NCBI RefSeq assembly: GCF_018812025.1
Contig: NC_063052.1
Location: forward strand, 16,684,914 to 16,748,913
From: Megalobrama amblycephala
Lineage: Eukaryota > Chordata > Actinopteri > Cypriniformes > Xenocyprididae
Length of the DNA: 64,000 nucleotides
Reading direction: 5' to 3'
Below, one piece after another: positions 12,089-24,026 of the stretch. How positions within the stretch are numbered: position 1 is the first letter of the stretch; each line of letters begins with the position of its first letter. The notes below the pieces were generated by a model. The model did not search any database, was not told the origin of the DNA, and saw only the letters and a program-made list of their open reading frames with translations. The translations under genes were made by a program, and so were the position numbers.

Positions 12089-13590
12089 CAATATAATCCA
12101 ATTTTAAACAGTTGATTACAAATCTGGGTGCCAAGATGTTAACCTTAGTTTAAAAGTGTCCTTTATGGAAGTAGACAATTATATATATGTCACATACTAA
12201 ATATACAAATATATATGAATAACTTCTCACTAGCACAGCTGCTCTAATTTGACTGTACTGTTGATGTGTATGACCTTCGACCTTGCTCTTTTCCTGCCAT
12301 TTTCCCATAGATCAAAAAGCACTTTAACAGTTGCCTATAAAACACTTTATGGCCAATGACAATTTCCTCTCAATATGATCTTACTATATTTAAATGAATA
12401 AAATAAATGTACTCCTTGCATTCAGAATGTTCATTTTTAAGCATGTTAAAGATCATTTTTCTTTTTTACTTTGTGTCTTCTTGATTGTCCATGATCATTC
12501 TTTACTTATAAATCATCAGTTTGATGTGACATCATACTGCATTTGACCACAGGACACTGGATCTTTAATTACAGGATGCAATATTGCCAAAGAATGGTCA
12601 TTGTTTACAAGTAAGCAATGATCAATCTCTATTCCCACAATGCCCTCTCAAACACACTGTAAGTGATCTTTTGGCAAACTCTTTCCACAGGTGTCTGTTC
12701 TCGCATGTCTTTGTAAGCAGAGCCTGCTGTCGCTCACCTGCTGATTGACACCTACAAGGACGGACAAAGGGTTTCTGTTTTCAGCTGTGCTTCACGACCG
12801 ACACACATGTGTCAAGGCTCATTAATCTCTCTGAAGTTTTAGCTTCCACACTTCCTGCAATTTGTGGGATTAAACTGGGATTGTGGGTAATCATCATTCA
12901 TGATGCTCATGATATATGAACATAAACACCATTATAAATGTTGAAATGGAATATATTTTTACTGTGATTTAAAAGAACTTAATGATGGTGTGTGTGGAAA
13001 TCCAAGGTTTATATTTATCTGCCACTCCTGATGTGCATGCAGATGGGTTATCCTCATAATCACATAATAATAAGACTATAAAATCATCCTGTCCTTGATA
13101 TATCAGCATTAATTAATATTGTATAAACATGCAAATTACAAGCACTCAACTTGAATGGAGGATGAATACCAATTCAAAAATAATTATGTATTAATTTGAA
13201 ATAAAAATGTGAATAAATTAAGCATTTTACGAATTATTTAATTCCTAATGTTTAAAATGTTATAAGATTACAATACTACACTAATAAATTACTTCCTTTT
13301 TCTTTTGACAACTGCTTTTTTTGATCTATTTGCCATTAAGTTATGAAATGCAAGTTTAGGCAGTGAAGGTGAAGTGTAAAGGTGGCCACTAGAGGACACC
13401 AGTGTCACTGCCCTGCAAGAAACAAAAACCCTTAAATTCATGTTTTAAATGTTTTTATGTCCATAAAAACATTCATCCTTTGAAATGCTTTTCCAAGACT
13501 TTAATGCTGCCATTTTCAACTGTTGCTTGTTTTGGATAGTTTCTGACTTTAGTCTCCTCTTCAGCTGGTGAAATGCATGTTCAGTAGTAT
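12089..13590. other. Intergenic DNA without recognised features
   Basis: AT-rich. No exon-like frame, RNA gene or repeat end that I recognise. 12680-12860 is somewhat richer in GC than its surroundings and shows no repeat motif. Confidence 0.5.
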
Positions 13591-14205
13591 TTAAGCCTTT
13601 CAAGCGTGAGCTGACCCCCCAGAGTGAGTTTTTTTAAGGCGGCCATTATTTTAGAACGTTTCCATGGTGACACGTCATGCGTGTCACGTAACACACCGAT
13701 TGCTATTATGTTTTTCTTTTTTTCCCCACTTTAACTTGATCTATAACGCGAGATGGGTGCCGCCATCTTAGTTTGCGCCACAGTTCAGACAGTCCTGTCA
13801 GTCGGATTTACAGCACATGAATTCATCAGTTTCACCCGAAATATATGCAAGTAATGCTGCGTTCCAGGCAGGTTTGTGAGCCTGTAAGTCATAACTTCAA
13901 CCACGAATCACAACTTCGTTAGACTGGGTAAACCCAGCCTGATATGCCAGCGATTTGATTTCGCCTGGCAACTAAATCTGGAAACCCGTAACGTTACATT
14001 CATTTCTACTGCTCCTGTTACACTTTTGCGGGAACCAATCACAGACTGGCTTATCCACCTTGCTCGCTATTGGCGGGTATATCACGATGACGATAGAGAA
14101 GCGACGGCAAGCACGACCTTCAATCCAATTCCTTTTAACCAAAGACTATAGAATAACACAAGACATGTCACTCGTATTGTTTTGAATGGGAGAAAGTGTA
14201 ACGCG

Positions 14206-15861
14206 TCCTCGCTAAAGCCGAAGGTGTTTCTCGATTGACCTACCCTGCTCTTTCCTTGTATGTAGATAAGTCAATTTGTGTGAAGGTTGATAGAATGCTC
14301 TTTGACTTTTTATGGAAACACAAAAGACATTACTTAAAAAAATCTGTTGTCATAAATAGCTTTGATAAGGGAGGTCTTAACTTTCTTGACTTTGCTTCTT
14401 TAAATAATACGTTTAAGATTAATTGGTTGAGGCAATTTCTGACTGATTCTGATTCCATATGGAACACTATTCCTAACTATATCTTTTCTAAAGTCGGTGG
14501 TCTTCCCTTTCTCTTAGTAGGCCTATGTAACTACAATATTTCTAAATTGCCCATCAAATTATCAAATTTCCATAAACAGATGCTTTTGGCTTGGCATTTA
14601 ATTTACAAACATAATTTTAGTCCCCACAGGTATTTTATTTGGAATAACCATGATATCCGATATAAAAATAAAACTCTTTTTTTTCCAGATTGGTTTACTA
14701 ACAATATTCTTTTGGTTTCTCAACTTTTAAATTCAAATGGTCTTTTGTTTTCTTATTCTGAATTTTTAGCTAAATATTGTATTCCTGTCACCCCACGAGA
14801 CTTTGCCATAGCGATGGATGCTATCCCTAGTGGAGCTATTGCTCTTTTAAAAAACTCAGGAGACTCTTCACCTTTTTTTACCTCTTGGGCTCATCCTTTT
14901 GAGACAACAATAGGGAAGGTTTGTTTTTTGTCCAGTCCTTCTCTCAGGAATAGAAGGATTAGACAACTCTTTCAGAATGATATCATCACTGTCCCTTCTG
15001 TAATATCTTATTGGAGTAATTGTTTTAATAATATTCCTTGGAAGAAAGTGTGGTCTTTACCCAACAAATATTTAATCACTAATAAGGTTAAAGAGGTTTC
15101 ATTTAAGTTGTTATACCGTTTCTACCCTGTCAATCTTTATATCCAAAAAGGATTCTCTATGCTCTTTTTGTGGGGCGGAAGATGAGTCTATCCCTCACCT
15201 TTTCTGGGAGTGTGTTCATGTAGCTATTTTTTGGAAGAAATTTTGTTTATTTATACATGCTTCTTTTTTTGAAAATTTTTCTTTGACATTTAAGGATGTA
15301 TTATTTGGATTATATAACTCCGATAAAAATCTAAACGACAAGTACTTTCTTATAAATTTATTTATTTTTCTTGCCAAGTTTTTTATACATAAGTGTAAAT
15401 TTTTGTCTCTTAAACCACTTTTTATTATTTTTTGTCAAGATTTGAAATGTTATTTGGGCACTATTTCCTCTTCCAGCAATGTCAAAGCCCTAAAGTCCAA
15501 TTCGTTGTGCACAAAGTATAATATTTATGCCTTTTTATGATGTTCAAAGAAGAAGGAAAGGGAAAGGAAAAAAGGAAAAAAAAAAAAAAAAAAAAAAAGA
15601 GGACCCTTCTCTTCTTTTTTCAGTATAATTTAAGTTATATTACCTCTGGCTCATAGGGTTTTTTTTTATTATTATTATTTTTTATTTATTTATTTATTTA
15701 TTGTTTGTTTGTCTGTTTTCTCCATTGTTCATATATTTATTTATTTTCTCGTTTGTTTCCTTACTGTTTTTGTGTTTGCTTATAATTCTATTGTTGTTAA
15801 ATTCTTTGAACTGTAATTTTTGTCTTTATATGTCAATAAAAAAAAAATAAATAAATAAAAA
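14206..15861 (+). mobile_element. 5'-truncated L1/Tx1-like LINE
   Basis: Holds the C-terminal part of an ORF2 reverse transcriptase, then an A/T-rich 3' tail ending in A-rich repeats. A 13-bp duplication, AAAGTGTAACGCG, lies at 14193-14205 and 15862-15874. 5' truncation, A-rich tail and duplication are hallmarks of target-primed reverse transcription. Confidence 0.88.
14208..15540 (+). pseudogene. LINE ORF2 C-terminal fragment, frameshifted
   Basis: The first frame (14208 to 15185) reads LTYPALSLYVDKS, then FDFLWKHK and GGLNFLDF, as in the region after the reverse-transcriptase core of L1-type ORF2. Near 15150 the match moves to another frame, which reads CSFCGAEDES and IPHLFWECVH (a Cys/His segment typical of these C-termini) and continues to TGA at 15540. 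One frameshift and the missing N-terminal domains make it dead. Confidence 0.85.
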
Positions 15862-16475
15862 AAAGTGTAACGCGCAATATGGCAGAATAAGTCCTGCCTT
15901 CAAAATAAGAGCCAATCGCCGACTGGTAAAGTCATCGCATCACTGCAGCGGTTTCTATAGAAACAGTCAGACGCGCGCCTCCGAAATGAGGCACAAGAGA
16001 CGCGCATTTAGGTCTGCGCATGCGCATTAGCTTGATCCAGCCTAAAAAATACAGGTTTTTTTTGTCATGATTCGAGCGTTTGGAAAAAAAAAATTATGAG
16101 ACAGTTGTTGTCAGAATCAATTTTAAATTGAGCTTGGTCTGGTGATAGCCAGACAACAACTTCGTAGCATTCCAGGCAAGTCACGCCAAACTGCCTGGTG
16201 TAAACAAACCAGCATGGCGGACTGTACGGGGCTTATGCTCATCCACAATTATTTCTATCGCCAAAGGTGCTTACTCCTTACTTATTTGAGGGAAACGGAG
16301 GAGGAAAACATCACATAAGGCAAGAGACCTTTTATTTTACATTATTTTACCGTCCATTTGCATAAACACTGCATCCATAGGGGCTGCCATTGTTTTTTCG
16401 CGGGGTATGTGACGTCAGAGCGTGGAACTGGGAGTACATCGATCAAGTACGAGTTCACAGGTGGGAAGTCACGGG

Positions 16476-16991
16476 CAGTGTTGCCAACTTAGCGACTTTG
16501 TCGCTAGATTTAGCGACTTTTCAGACCCCTTTGGCGACAATTTTTCAAAAAAGCGCCTAGCGACAAATCTAGCGACTTTTTGGACAAACCTCAGTACCTT
16601 TTCAAATGTCACCAGCACTGTCCTGTGAGCGCGAGGTCTTGCTTTCCCGCTGCCGTCACACCTCTCTTAGCGTCTACTCTGTTCATTGAGTGGCTGAGAG
16701 AAGCAGCAGCACCGTTGAGTGCACGGCATCTGACAGACGTGAATGAGCGAGTACACACGAGCACACAGTGTTGCCACGGACCAAATACTATTTCTGATTC
16801 TCCTTTGTTTTATATTTAAAGAATTTAGTTTGGTGGTTTTGATTTCCATTTTTCTCGTGTGCTTATTATCACTTTTATTACTCACTATCACAGAGCTTTA
16901 GTTCATCCAGTTTCCGAACTCTCTGAATTCATTTAATTTACAAATGTATAAAAATGTCGTTCATTATATCACACGCGTTTTGTTGCTGGAC

Positions 16992-17074
<83 letters not shown>

Positions 17075-17284
17075 CAGCTTTATTTGACATTCGGCTATAT
17101 TATATTGTATTAAAATACAGTATGTGAGCACGGATTAGGAGAGGAAACACATTAGGCAGGCAGAATGCAACCGAGTTGATGACGTCACGAATATGCTAAT
17201 TTATGCATGACGTCATCTAGCGACATTTAGCGACTTTTTGGGCAGGCTTTAGCTACTTTCCTTTGAAAATAGTTGGCAACAGTG
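16476..17284. mobile_element. hAT-type element with perfect 8-bp duplication
   Basis: Ends CAGTGTTGCCAACTTAGCGA and GTTGGCAACAGTG, flanked by GTCACGGG at 16468-16475 and 17285-17292. It contains an A run and a TA microsatellite (16993-17070). Repeated TAGCGACTTTT phrases sit near both ends. It lies inside element B. Confidence 0.88.
16993..17070. repeat. Poly(A)-(TA)n microsatellite
   Basis: About 30 A followed by about 24 TA units, inside the hAT-type element. Confidence 0.95.
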
Positions 17285-17565
17285 GTCACGGGTGCATTTT
17301 CACTCGTAGAAGTTTGGAAAAACACGGGTTACGGGTTGCCTGGAACGCGGCATAAGTGGTTGGTGAACTGGAAGAATAACAGAGTAAACTTTATAGTTAC
17401 TTAGGCCCTTTATGTGTGTCTGGTATGGAAGAATGTCGGCAAATTATATTTGAATGGATTGTTATTGCTGCTTCCACTGATGTCTGACATCAGTGTGTAT
17501 TTTATAAACTCTAAATGTTCTGTTTTACTGGTGCTTATGTGTATTTAAATGAATACACTGAAACC

Positions 17566-17985
17566 TTAAAGGGATAGTTCACCCAAAAATTTAAATTTGA
17601 TGTTTATCTGCTTACCCCCAGCGCATCCAAGATGTAGGTGACTTTGTTTCTTCAGTAGAACACAAATGATGATTTTTAACTCCAACTGTTGCCGTCTGTC
17701 AGCCGTATAATGCATCCCATTGGGAACTTCGTCTATAAGAGTAAATAAAACTTGCTTAGGCAAATCCAAATTAAACCCTGCGGCTCGTGACGACACATTG
17801 ATGTCGTAAGACACGAAACGATTGGTTTGTGCAAGAAACCGAACAGTATTTATATAATTTTTTACCTTTAAAACACCACTATGTCCAATACTCTGACAAC
17901 GAAAGTGATGTCTCGCGCTTATACTTCAATGAGTGTTAAAAAAACATTACGTGCCATTTTCTTGAACACTGGTAGCCAAGATGGT
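17566..17985. mobile_element. Left half of a TTAA-flanked fold-back element
   Basis: Starts TTAA then AGGGATAGTTCACCC. It is inserted exactly at a TTAA that is intact in the related copy (GAAACCTTAAAAGAAAC on the minus strand near 28254). The right arm is missing; the sequence passes into a Tc1 relic near 17985. Confidence 0.7.
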
Positions 17986-18970
17986 TTTGTACACTTCTCA
18001 ATTCTTTCTGCTGCCACCATTGTTCATTAAATGATCAATAAAGAGGAGTGAGCCTGTTCCAGAGGCAGTCATGCATGCCCATGCCATGACACTAACTCCA
18101 CTATACTTTACCAATAAGGTTGTATGCTTTGTATCATTGCAATTCCACACTTTTGCTTTCCCATCACATTGATAATAGTTAATCTTTGTCTCATCTGTCC
18201 AAACAGCTCTGTTTTAGAACTCTACAGGCTCATCTCTGTGCTTTTTTGCCAACTCTCATCTGGCCTTTCTATTTTTGATGCTGATCAGAGGTTTGCATCT
18301 TGCTGTGCAGCCTCTGTAATTCTGCTGTCGAAGTCTCCTGCGAACAATAGATTGTGAGCCTTCTGGAGGCTGTTGGTGATTTTACCGACACTTATTTTAG
18401 GGTTCTTTTTCACAGCTTTTATTATTTGTCTGTCATGTTTTTCTCTGCCGACCTGGTTGATGCTGGTTGCTGAAGTCGCCAGTGGTTTCTTTCTTTTTCA
18501 GGACATTCCAAACTGTTAATTTGGCTATGTCCAATGTTTGTGCTCTGGCTCTAATTGAGTTCCCCTTTTGTTTTAGCATACAAATTGCATCATTTCCCTA
18601 GTTTTCATTCTGGCTTAGACAATATGTATTGGCACCAAACACAAGACTCAGAATGCAGAAGCAATGGATATAACTGATACTACACATTCCCTGCTTTTAA
18701 TATGTGAACAATTAACTCAACAGGACACAGCTGACCACTTAGAAACACATGTGAGCCAATTGTCCCAATACTTGTGCTCACATTAAATAGAGGGATGAAA
18801 CTCTAAAAGTGCTGTTCTTCTTAATTGGTAAAACGTATGTGTTGAAACAGCCAATAATAGTGCGTCATCCTGTACTTTTGCCTCATATTCATCTTTTAAT
18901 CATTTAGATTTCTTGACTACACAGCAAACAGAATAATTTTGTCTTTACTGCCCCAATACTTATGGATGGC
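17985..18970 (-). pseudogene. Tc1-type transposase relic
   Basis: The reverse strand of about 17990-18210 reads WTDETKINYYQCDG, then VSVMAWACMTASGTG and LLFIDHLMN, the segment around the first catalytic Asp of Tc1 transposases. Upstream parts up to 18600 are degraded. The outer end near 18960 carries CCATAAGTATTGGGGC. No intact frame longer than about 70 codons. Confidence 0.75.
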
Positions 18971-18975
18971 TTACC

Positions 18976-19156
18976 TTGAAAAATGACAATTTGATGTTTT
19001 TCGTAGGAGAAGTCACACTGCAGGACTGTTTGCCAAATCTTCTGACACTGCCAGAATTTCGTTGGAGGAAAAATTTAATCGCAATGGTCATTAATCGGCT
19101 GTCGGTGTACAGATTTTAGCCTAGGATTACAAGAATCTTTTAGGATCTGTTTCTCT
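18976..19156 (+). repeat. Repeat family H, partial copy
   Basis: Matches the middle of the 19653-20190 element (AAGTCACACTGCAGGACTGT, ATTAATCGGCTGTCG, ACAGATTTTAGCCTAGGATT). Both ends are missing: the Tc1 relic abuts it on the left. Confidence 0.7.
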
Positions 19157-19652
19157 TTAGAATGCACTCACATTGGTCAAACCATGACTCACTTCATAAG
19201 ATTTAGCAAAAAGAATACATATACTTGCTGTTACTTTCCTTTATCTAATAATTCAAATATGATCAACACATCATGGGCTTGCATTTTACATGCTTTACAA
19301 CAGACAAAATAAACTGTGCTGCTTCTGAGTGTGTAAAGTTCACTGATCATGTGTGTCAGAACCTGACGTTCAGCAAACAGGTGAATGTTTGCTAGATAAA
19401 TAGCGGAAGTCTAAAAGTAGATCGACAGAAGCATGACTCTAAGTAGGACTTTAATCTTTAGGCATTTTTTCTACTTCTACATGCTGCAGTAGGTCCTGGC
19501 CTCAGTTCTTACCCCAGTTTTATTTTTAAAAGTTTGCCTTTGCACAATTCCAAACTTTAACCAATAAAAACATTTATAAAAGAGGGAGAATTGTTACAAC
19601 TCAAGATTAACCCCCGGTTTCACAGACAAGGCTTAAGCTAGTCCTAGACTAA

Positions 19653-20190
19653 AACCAGGTGCACTCTGTGTAATTTATAACAGTCCTTTACGATTGTTGC
19701 TTGTCAGACTGTACGAACATGATCCTCATGTCACACTGTGGGATCTCAGCCGTCATTAATGTCAGACTGTACGACAGTCAAGACGCGTTAAAAATGAACG
19801 TGCGCATGAAAACTCGTCCGGAGTTTTACATCATCAACCCACACACGTTCGGTGACTGTGAGCTGCATTACACACGGGACTGAAATGGTGGCTAACAAAG
19901 ACATCTCGAGCGTTAATTTTGATCATGGCTTATCTTGAAAAGCGAAGACAATTTGACGTTTGTCGTAGGAGAAGTCACACTGCAGGACTGTGCGCCAAAT
20001 CTGACTGCCACAATTTCATCGCAGGAAAAATTTGATCGCAACGGTCATTAATCGGCTGTCGCTGAACATGTCAAACTAGCGATCAAAGACTACAGATTTT
20101 AGCATAGGATTACAGGAATTTTTTAGGATTCTCAAAATTTGTCTCAGACGACCAAATCGTGGCCAAAATCGCACAGTGTGCACCCGCCTT
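19653..20190. mobile_element. Element H, full-length, Harbinger-like
   Basis: Ends AACCAGGTGCACTCTGTG and CACAGTGTGCACCCGCCTT are imperfect inverted repeats, flanked by TAA (19650-19652 and 20191-20193). Other copies: 18976-19156 and 46157-46510. The frame at 19701-19883 is not conserved in the 46157 copy region as a protein, so I treat it as non-coding. Confidence 0.65.
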
Positions 20191-20290
20191 TAAATGCATG
20201 TTTAAGCTGTTTTAACTGAAAGCAACTTGTACTGACATATCTTAAAACATGTCAGAGCCATTGTTTTGTCTCAAGATGCACACCAAGCTA

Positions 20291-21879
20291 CAGTGCTCAG
20301 CTTAAATGAGTACACCCCCTTTGAAAAGTAACATTTTAAACAATTTCTCAATTAACACAAAAACAATTTCCAAAATGTTGACAAGACTAAGTTTAATATA
20401 ACATCTGTTTAACTTATAACATGAAAGTAAGGTTAATAATATAACTTAAAGAATAAAATTTTCAGTTTTACTCAAATTAGGGTGATGCAAAAATGAGAAC
20501 ATGCCACTGAAAGTCTCTGGAGCAAAGCTAAATTTTAGACTACAAATGTCTAATTTAACAAGAATTCATCCACAGGTGAGTCTAATTATTCATTACACAG
20601 GTGTCCAGCAGACAGTTGACTATAAAAGGGTGTTTAAACCCCTTCCCATTTCATGCTGTCAGCAATGGCACCACATGGAAGAGAAATGACCTGAGAAAGA
20701 AAATAATTTCTTTATACCAGAAAGGTGAAGGTTACAAGAAGATCAGCAAATCTTTACTTATCAGTCAGAATACTGTAGCAAAATTTTAAAAAGATGGAAC
20801 TGCAACCATCTCACAGAGATGTCCAGGTCGTCCACAGAAGTTAACACCTCGACAGGAGCGTCTTCTGATGAGAAGGGTTAAAGAAAATCGGCATGCAAGT
20901 TCACTGCAGGTATCTAAAGAAGTAGAAAGCCAAACTGAGGTGACCATTTCCCATGACACAATACGGCGTACGCTGCAGAGGAAAGGCGTGCATGGATGCC
21001 GTCCACGAAAGAAGCCTTTCCTAAAGCCCAGGCACAAAAAAAGCCCACCTAGAATTTGTAGGGCCCATGCTGACAAAAGATGAAGACTACTGGGACTCTA
21101 TACTCTGGAGTGATGAGACCGAGATAAATGTTTTTGGAACTGATGGCTTCAAAACTGTATGGTGTCACAAAGGTGAGGAATACAAAGAAAAATGCATGGT
21201 GCCTACAGTGAAACCTGGTGGTGGCAGTGTCCTTATGTGGGGCTGCATGAGTGCTGCTGGTGTCGGGGAGCTGCGTTTCATTGATGGTATCATGAATTCA
21301 CAGATGTACTGCTCTATACTGAAAGAGAAGATGCTACCATCACTTCGTGCCCTTGGTCGTCGTGCACTTTTCCAACATGACAATGATCCTAAACACAAAT
21401 CTAAGGCTACTGTTGGATTTCTGAAGAAGAACAGGGTGAAAGTGATTCGTTGGCTCCTGATCTGAACCCAATCAAACACCTAAGGGGAATTCTGAAGAGA
21501 CAAGTTGAGCATCACTCTCCATCCAGCATCCAATCTCTAAAAGAGGACATTCTTGAAGAATGGAAAAAGAAAGATGTTGCAAAATGTCGCCAACTTGTTC
21601 ATTCCATGCCCAGAAGACTTGGTGCTGTCATTAAAAATCATGGAGGCCATACAAAGTACTAGATGTAGTAGTTTTTGTTGTGGGGTGTACTCATTTTTGC
21701 ATCACCCTAATTTGAGTAAAACTGAAAAATGTGTAATCTAAGTTATATTATTAACCTTACTTTCATGTTATAAGTTAAACAGATATTATATTAAACTTAG
21801 TCTTGTCAACATTTTGGAAATTGTTTTTGTGTTCACTGTGATAGTTTAAAATGTTACTTTTCATTTACACTGAGTGCTG
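20291..21879 (+). mobile_element. Tc1-type transposon with long inverted repeats
   Basis: 1589 bp between TA dinucleotides (20289-20290 and 21880-21881). The inverted repeats are over 200 bp, with ends CAGTGCTCAG and CTGAGTGCTG. Inner repeat ends read AATTAGGGTGATGCAAAAAT and ATTTTTGCATCACCCTAATT. It carries a broken transposase. Confidence 0.9.
20665..21662 (+). pseudogene. Tc1 transposase pseudogene
   Basis: Family-like start (MAPHGRE), then early stops and frameshifts. Recognisable parts are the helix-turn-helix region around QKGEGYKKISKSLLISQNTV, the segment WSDETEINVFGTDG with the first catalytic Asp, QHDNDPKHK with the second, and NPIKHLRGILK, where the third acidic residue of the usual NPIEH is Lys. 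At least two frameshifts and one stop (near 20788) disable it. Confidence 0.88.
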
Positions 21880-22092
21880 TATGTATTTTTCTAGGGTACG
21901 TTTACAAAAGCTACTTAAATACCCAAATTGAACTAAGGCCTAATCCTGGCTTAGTCTAAGCCCTGTCAGTGAAACCAGGCCTAAGTGTCTTAATCTTCAC
22001 TAAAAATACATTACTTCAAAGTTAATGAAGTGAGTTATGATGTGACTAATGTGAGTGAATTCACCACCCTAAAGAGGAAACAGATATGACAA

Positions 22093-24026
22093 CCAGTAGG
22101 TTACTTATTCTATTAAAAGGGGAAGCATTCAGTTTACACAACTCCATTATCCAACAAGATGCAAATACACTGACCAGAAGCTTGTAATCATTGGTAAGTG
22201 TTCTCTCACAAGTCTATTGCAGATATAGATATTCATACATGCGTCTAACTACGGCTGCAGATGGCAGTCAGCTTGCTCTTGAATGCTAATAGCAACTAAT
22301 AGAATCTAATAGCTATATCACCCACAAAACACCGGCAACCACATCACTTGCAAGCAAGTGGTGCTCACTGCAGAGCCAAACATTAGGTGGAGCTTGACCT
22401 ATTCCAGCTCCACTTAATGGATGGAGTTATGTTTCGCGATAAGGTGAAAAACCGTATGTGACAAAATCATTTACAGTACTCATAAAAGAGTAGGCAAAAT
22501 GTAGACCAACTACTTCTTACTACTTCTATGCGCATTCTGAAACGCATATACAATGGACACTTTATTTTCCCATGGGAGCCATGGGAGAGGATTTGTGAAT
22601 GGCAGTGAAGTGACGCAACTGACACTGGTAATGATAATGATAATGACAACATGGCGAATGTAGTATGTCCAGATTACATTCATACTACACACACTCTTAC
22701 AATATACAGTAGAATGTACTTTCTTAGCGGTCGTGAAGTAGAGAATATGCGATTTCAGTCTCTTAAGAAAAATTGACGTACTGTAACTGATATTCAGCAT
22801 ATTCAAATGAATTGATATTGAATCAAGCCTCAAACCTATTTAAAACTACCTCAAACCAGGCAAAACTATTGAAATGCTGACACACAAAAAGTACAGTTAA
22901 GTATTTATTAAAATAACCCACCTTTGCTAACCACCAGTTGTTGTCTTAAACTGACAGCCAGTCTCCAGATATTACAGTATCTGTATATTTTCCATATCAG
23001 CACATTTAGAGTCCTGCTTCATCTCTCTTTCGGCATCAGAAGGGATTGTAGTCCTTTGTTTCTTCTCTCTCTGTGGATTCTATCTGCTTACACTGACAGT
23101 TCTTTTTCTTTTGCCTTCGTTTTCTTTTACTCTTTTAACTCCCTTATTATTTTCCTTCCTTCTGTCCTCTTTTTCCATGTTTGTCTTTCCTTCCTCAAGA
23201 AATCTTTTTTATTCTGGATGACTGTTGAGTTTCTCCCTACATTTCCTTTAGTGTTCTGTTTTCCAACACTCTTTCAAAGAGAGGCACTTTTTAACCATAT
23301 GGACTGATGAAAAACATGAGCATAAGCGGAATTTCACAATAAAAAGACTGAAACAGCAAGCTCTAATTAGAAATGTTTTTGTCTGTTCTCTGTAATGGGG
23401 CAAAAAATGTGTACTGTCATGTCAAACATTTAGACAATACAGACAAATCTAGCATTCACTGCTGCCAGAATGAATTGAGATGGTTCAGACTGATTGTCAG
23501 CTCCATCTATTATTGTCTCCGTCAGACAGTTTTGCAAGTCAGAAGCCATTTTATTTGTCTGGTGCTGCTAGCTGATAATAACAAATGCTGAACAGTTTGT
23601 TGATAATTTGTGTGATGGAAATTACAAAATATGAGCACAACTAACTAAAATGGCAAAAAACATAACACCCACCTGAGACCTGTGACCTTGTTGCTGAAAT
23701 ATGAACAGGGGACCTTTGGGATGAAGGCTGACTCTGATACTGCCTGATTTTTATAAGTATCTATGTGGCTTACTTTCCTGATTTTTAATAAATATCTGAT
23801 AGTGTTGACATGAAGCATCTACACAGCTGTGAAAACGTATAAAAGAGGCATGTTTTTAATTTTCAAACATAACACATACAAAAATATGTATACTTCCCAC
23901 TTTCTTAATAGTGTCTATCTAGTCTATTTTAATCTATATGAAGTCGCTTGAGTACTGGACTGGAAAAAAAGTTTTGTATCAGAGAATTATTTTATATTAA
24001 ATGTGTTTTGTATTAAATGTGTTCCA
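22093..24026. other. Intergenic DNA without recognised genes
   Basis: 22437-22790 resembles a degraded cyprinid element (GCGCATTCTGAAACGCATAT). 22900-23300 is T/C-rich with an open frame lacking protein-like composition. No RNA gene seen. Confidence 0.45.

Larger units (their letters stand above)
14141..16110 (+). repeat. Family D repeat copy 2, split by a LINE
   Basis: Matches 1419-1850. The first part is 14141-14205 and the second 15862-16110, with the LINE between them and the shared bases AAAGTGTAACGCG on both sides. Confidence 0.8.
13855..17352. mobile_element. Harbinger-like element B with TAA target duplication
   Basis: Terminal repeats TGCTGCGTTCCAGGCA and TGCCTGGAACGCGGCA are flanked by TAA (13852-13854 and 17353-17355). 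The empty site in the family A copy at 28046-28880 reads GCAAGTAAGTGG on the minus strand, with one TAA. A 3-bp TAA duplication is typical of PIF/Harbinger. It contains the D repeat, LINE and hAT element described separately. Confidence 0.8.
13591..17569 (-). mobile_element. PiggyBac-like shell element (family A copy 1) enclosing nested insertions
   Basis: The left end TTAAGCCTTTCAAGCG corresponds to the right end of the copy at 28046-28880, reversed. Outer sequence 13591-13854 and 17353-17569 aligns with that copy, while 13855-17352 is absent from it. At 17566-17569 the shell meets another TTAA-flanked element, so its own far end is not visible. Confidence 0.75.
19613..21981. mobile_element. 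Element G, split by two insertions
   Basis: Left end CCCGGTTTCACAGACAAGGC and right end GCCCTGTCAGTGAAACCAGG are inverted repeats. Its body is interrupted by H (19653-20190) and by a Tc1 element (20291-21879). Common in cyprinid genomes as far as I recall. Confidence 0.7.
19140..22092. repeat. Outer inverted arms enclosing a nested stack
   Basis: 19140-19206 (CTGTTTCTCTTTAG, ACTCACATTGGTCA, ATGACTCACTTCAT) is complementary, with mismatches, to 22022-22092 (ATGAAGTGAGTTATGAT, CTAATGTGAGTGA, CTAAAGAGGAAACAGA). They enclose elements G, H and a Tc1 element. Confidence 0.55.

Noticed and set aside
14235..15185. 316-codon plus-strand frame as a host gene
   Set aside because: The content is a LINE ORF2 C-terminus with a frameshift, A-rich tail and target duplication.
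19701..19883. 60-codon frame inside element H as a small gene
   Set aside because: The frame covers only part of a repeat, and the matching region at 46157-46210 does not preserve it.
22924..23307. 127-codon plus-strand frame
   Set aside because: Phe/Leu/Ser-rich translation of a T/C-rich stretch, with no splice context or recognisable domain.
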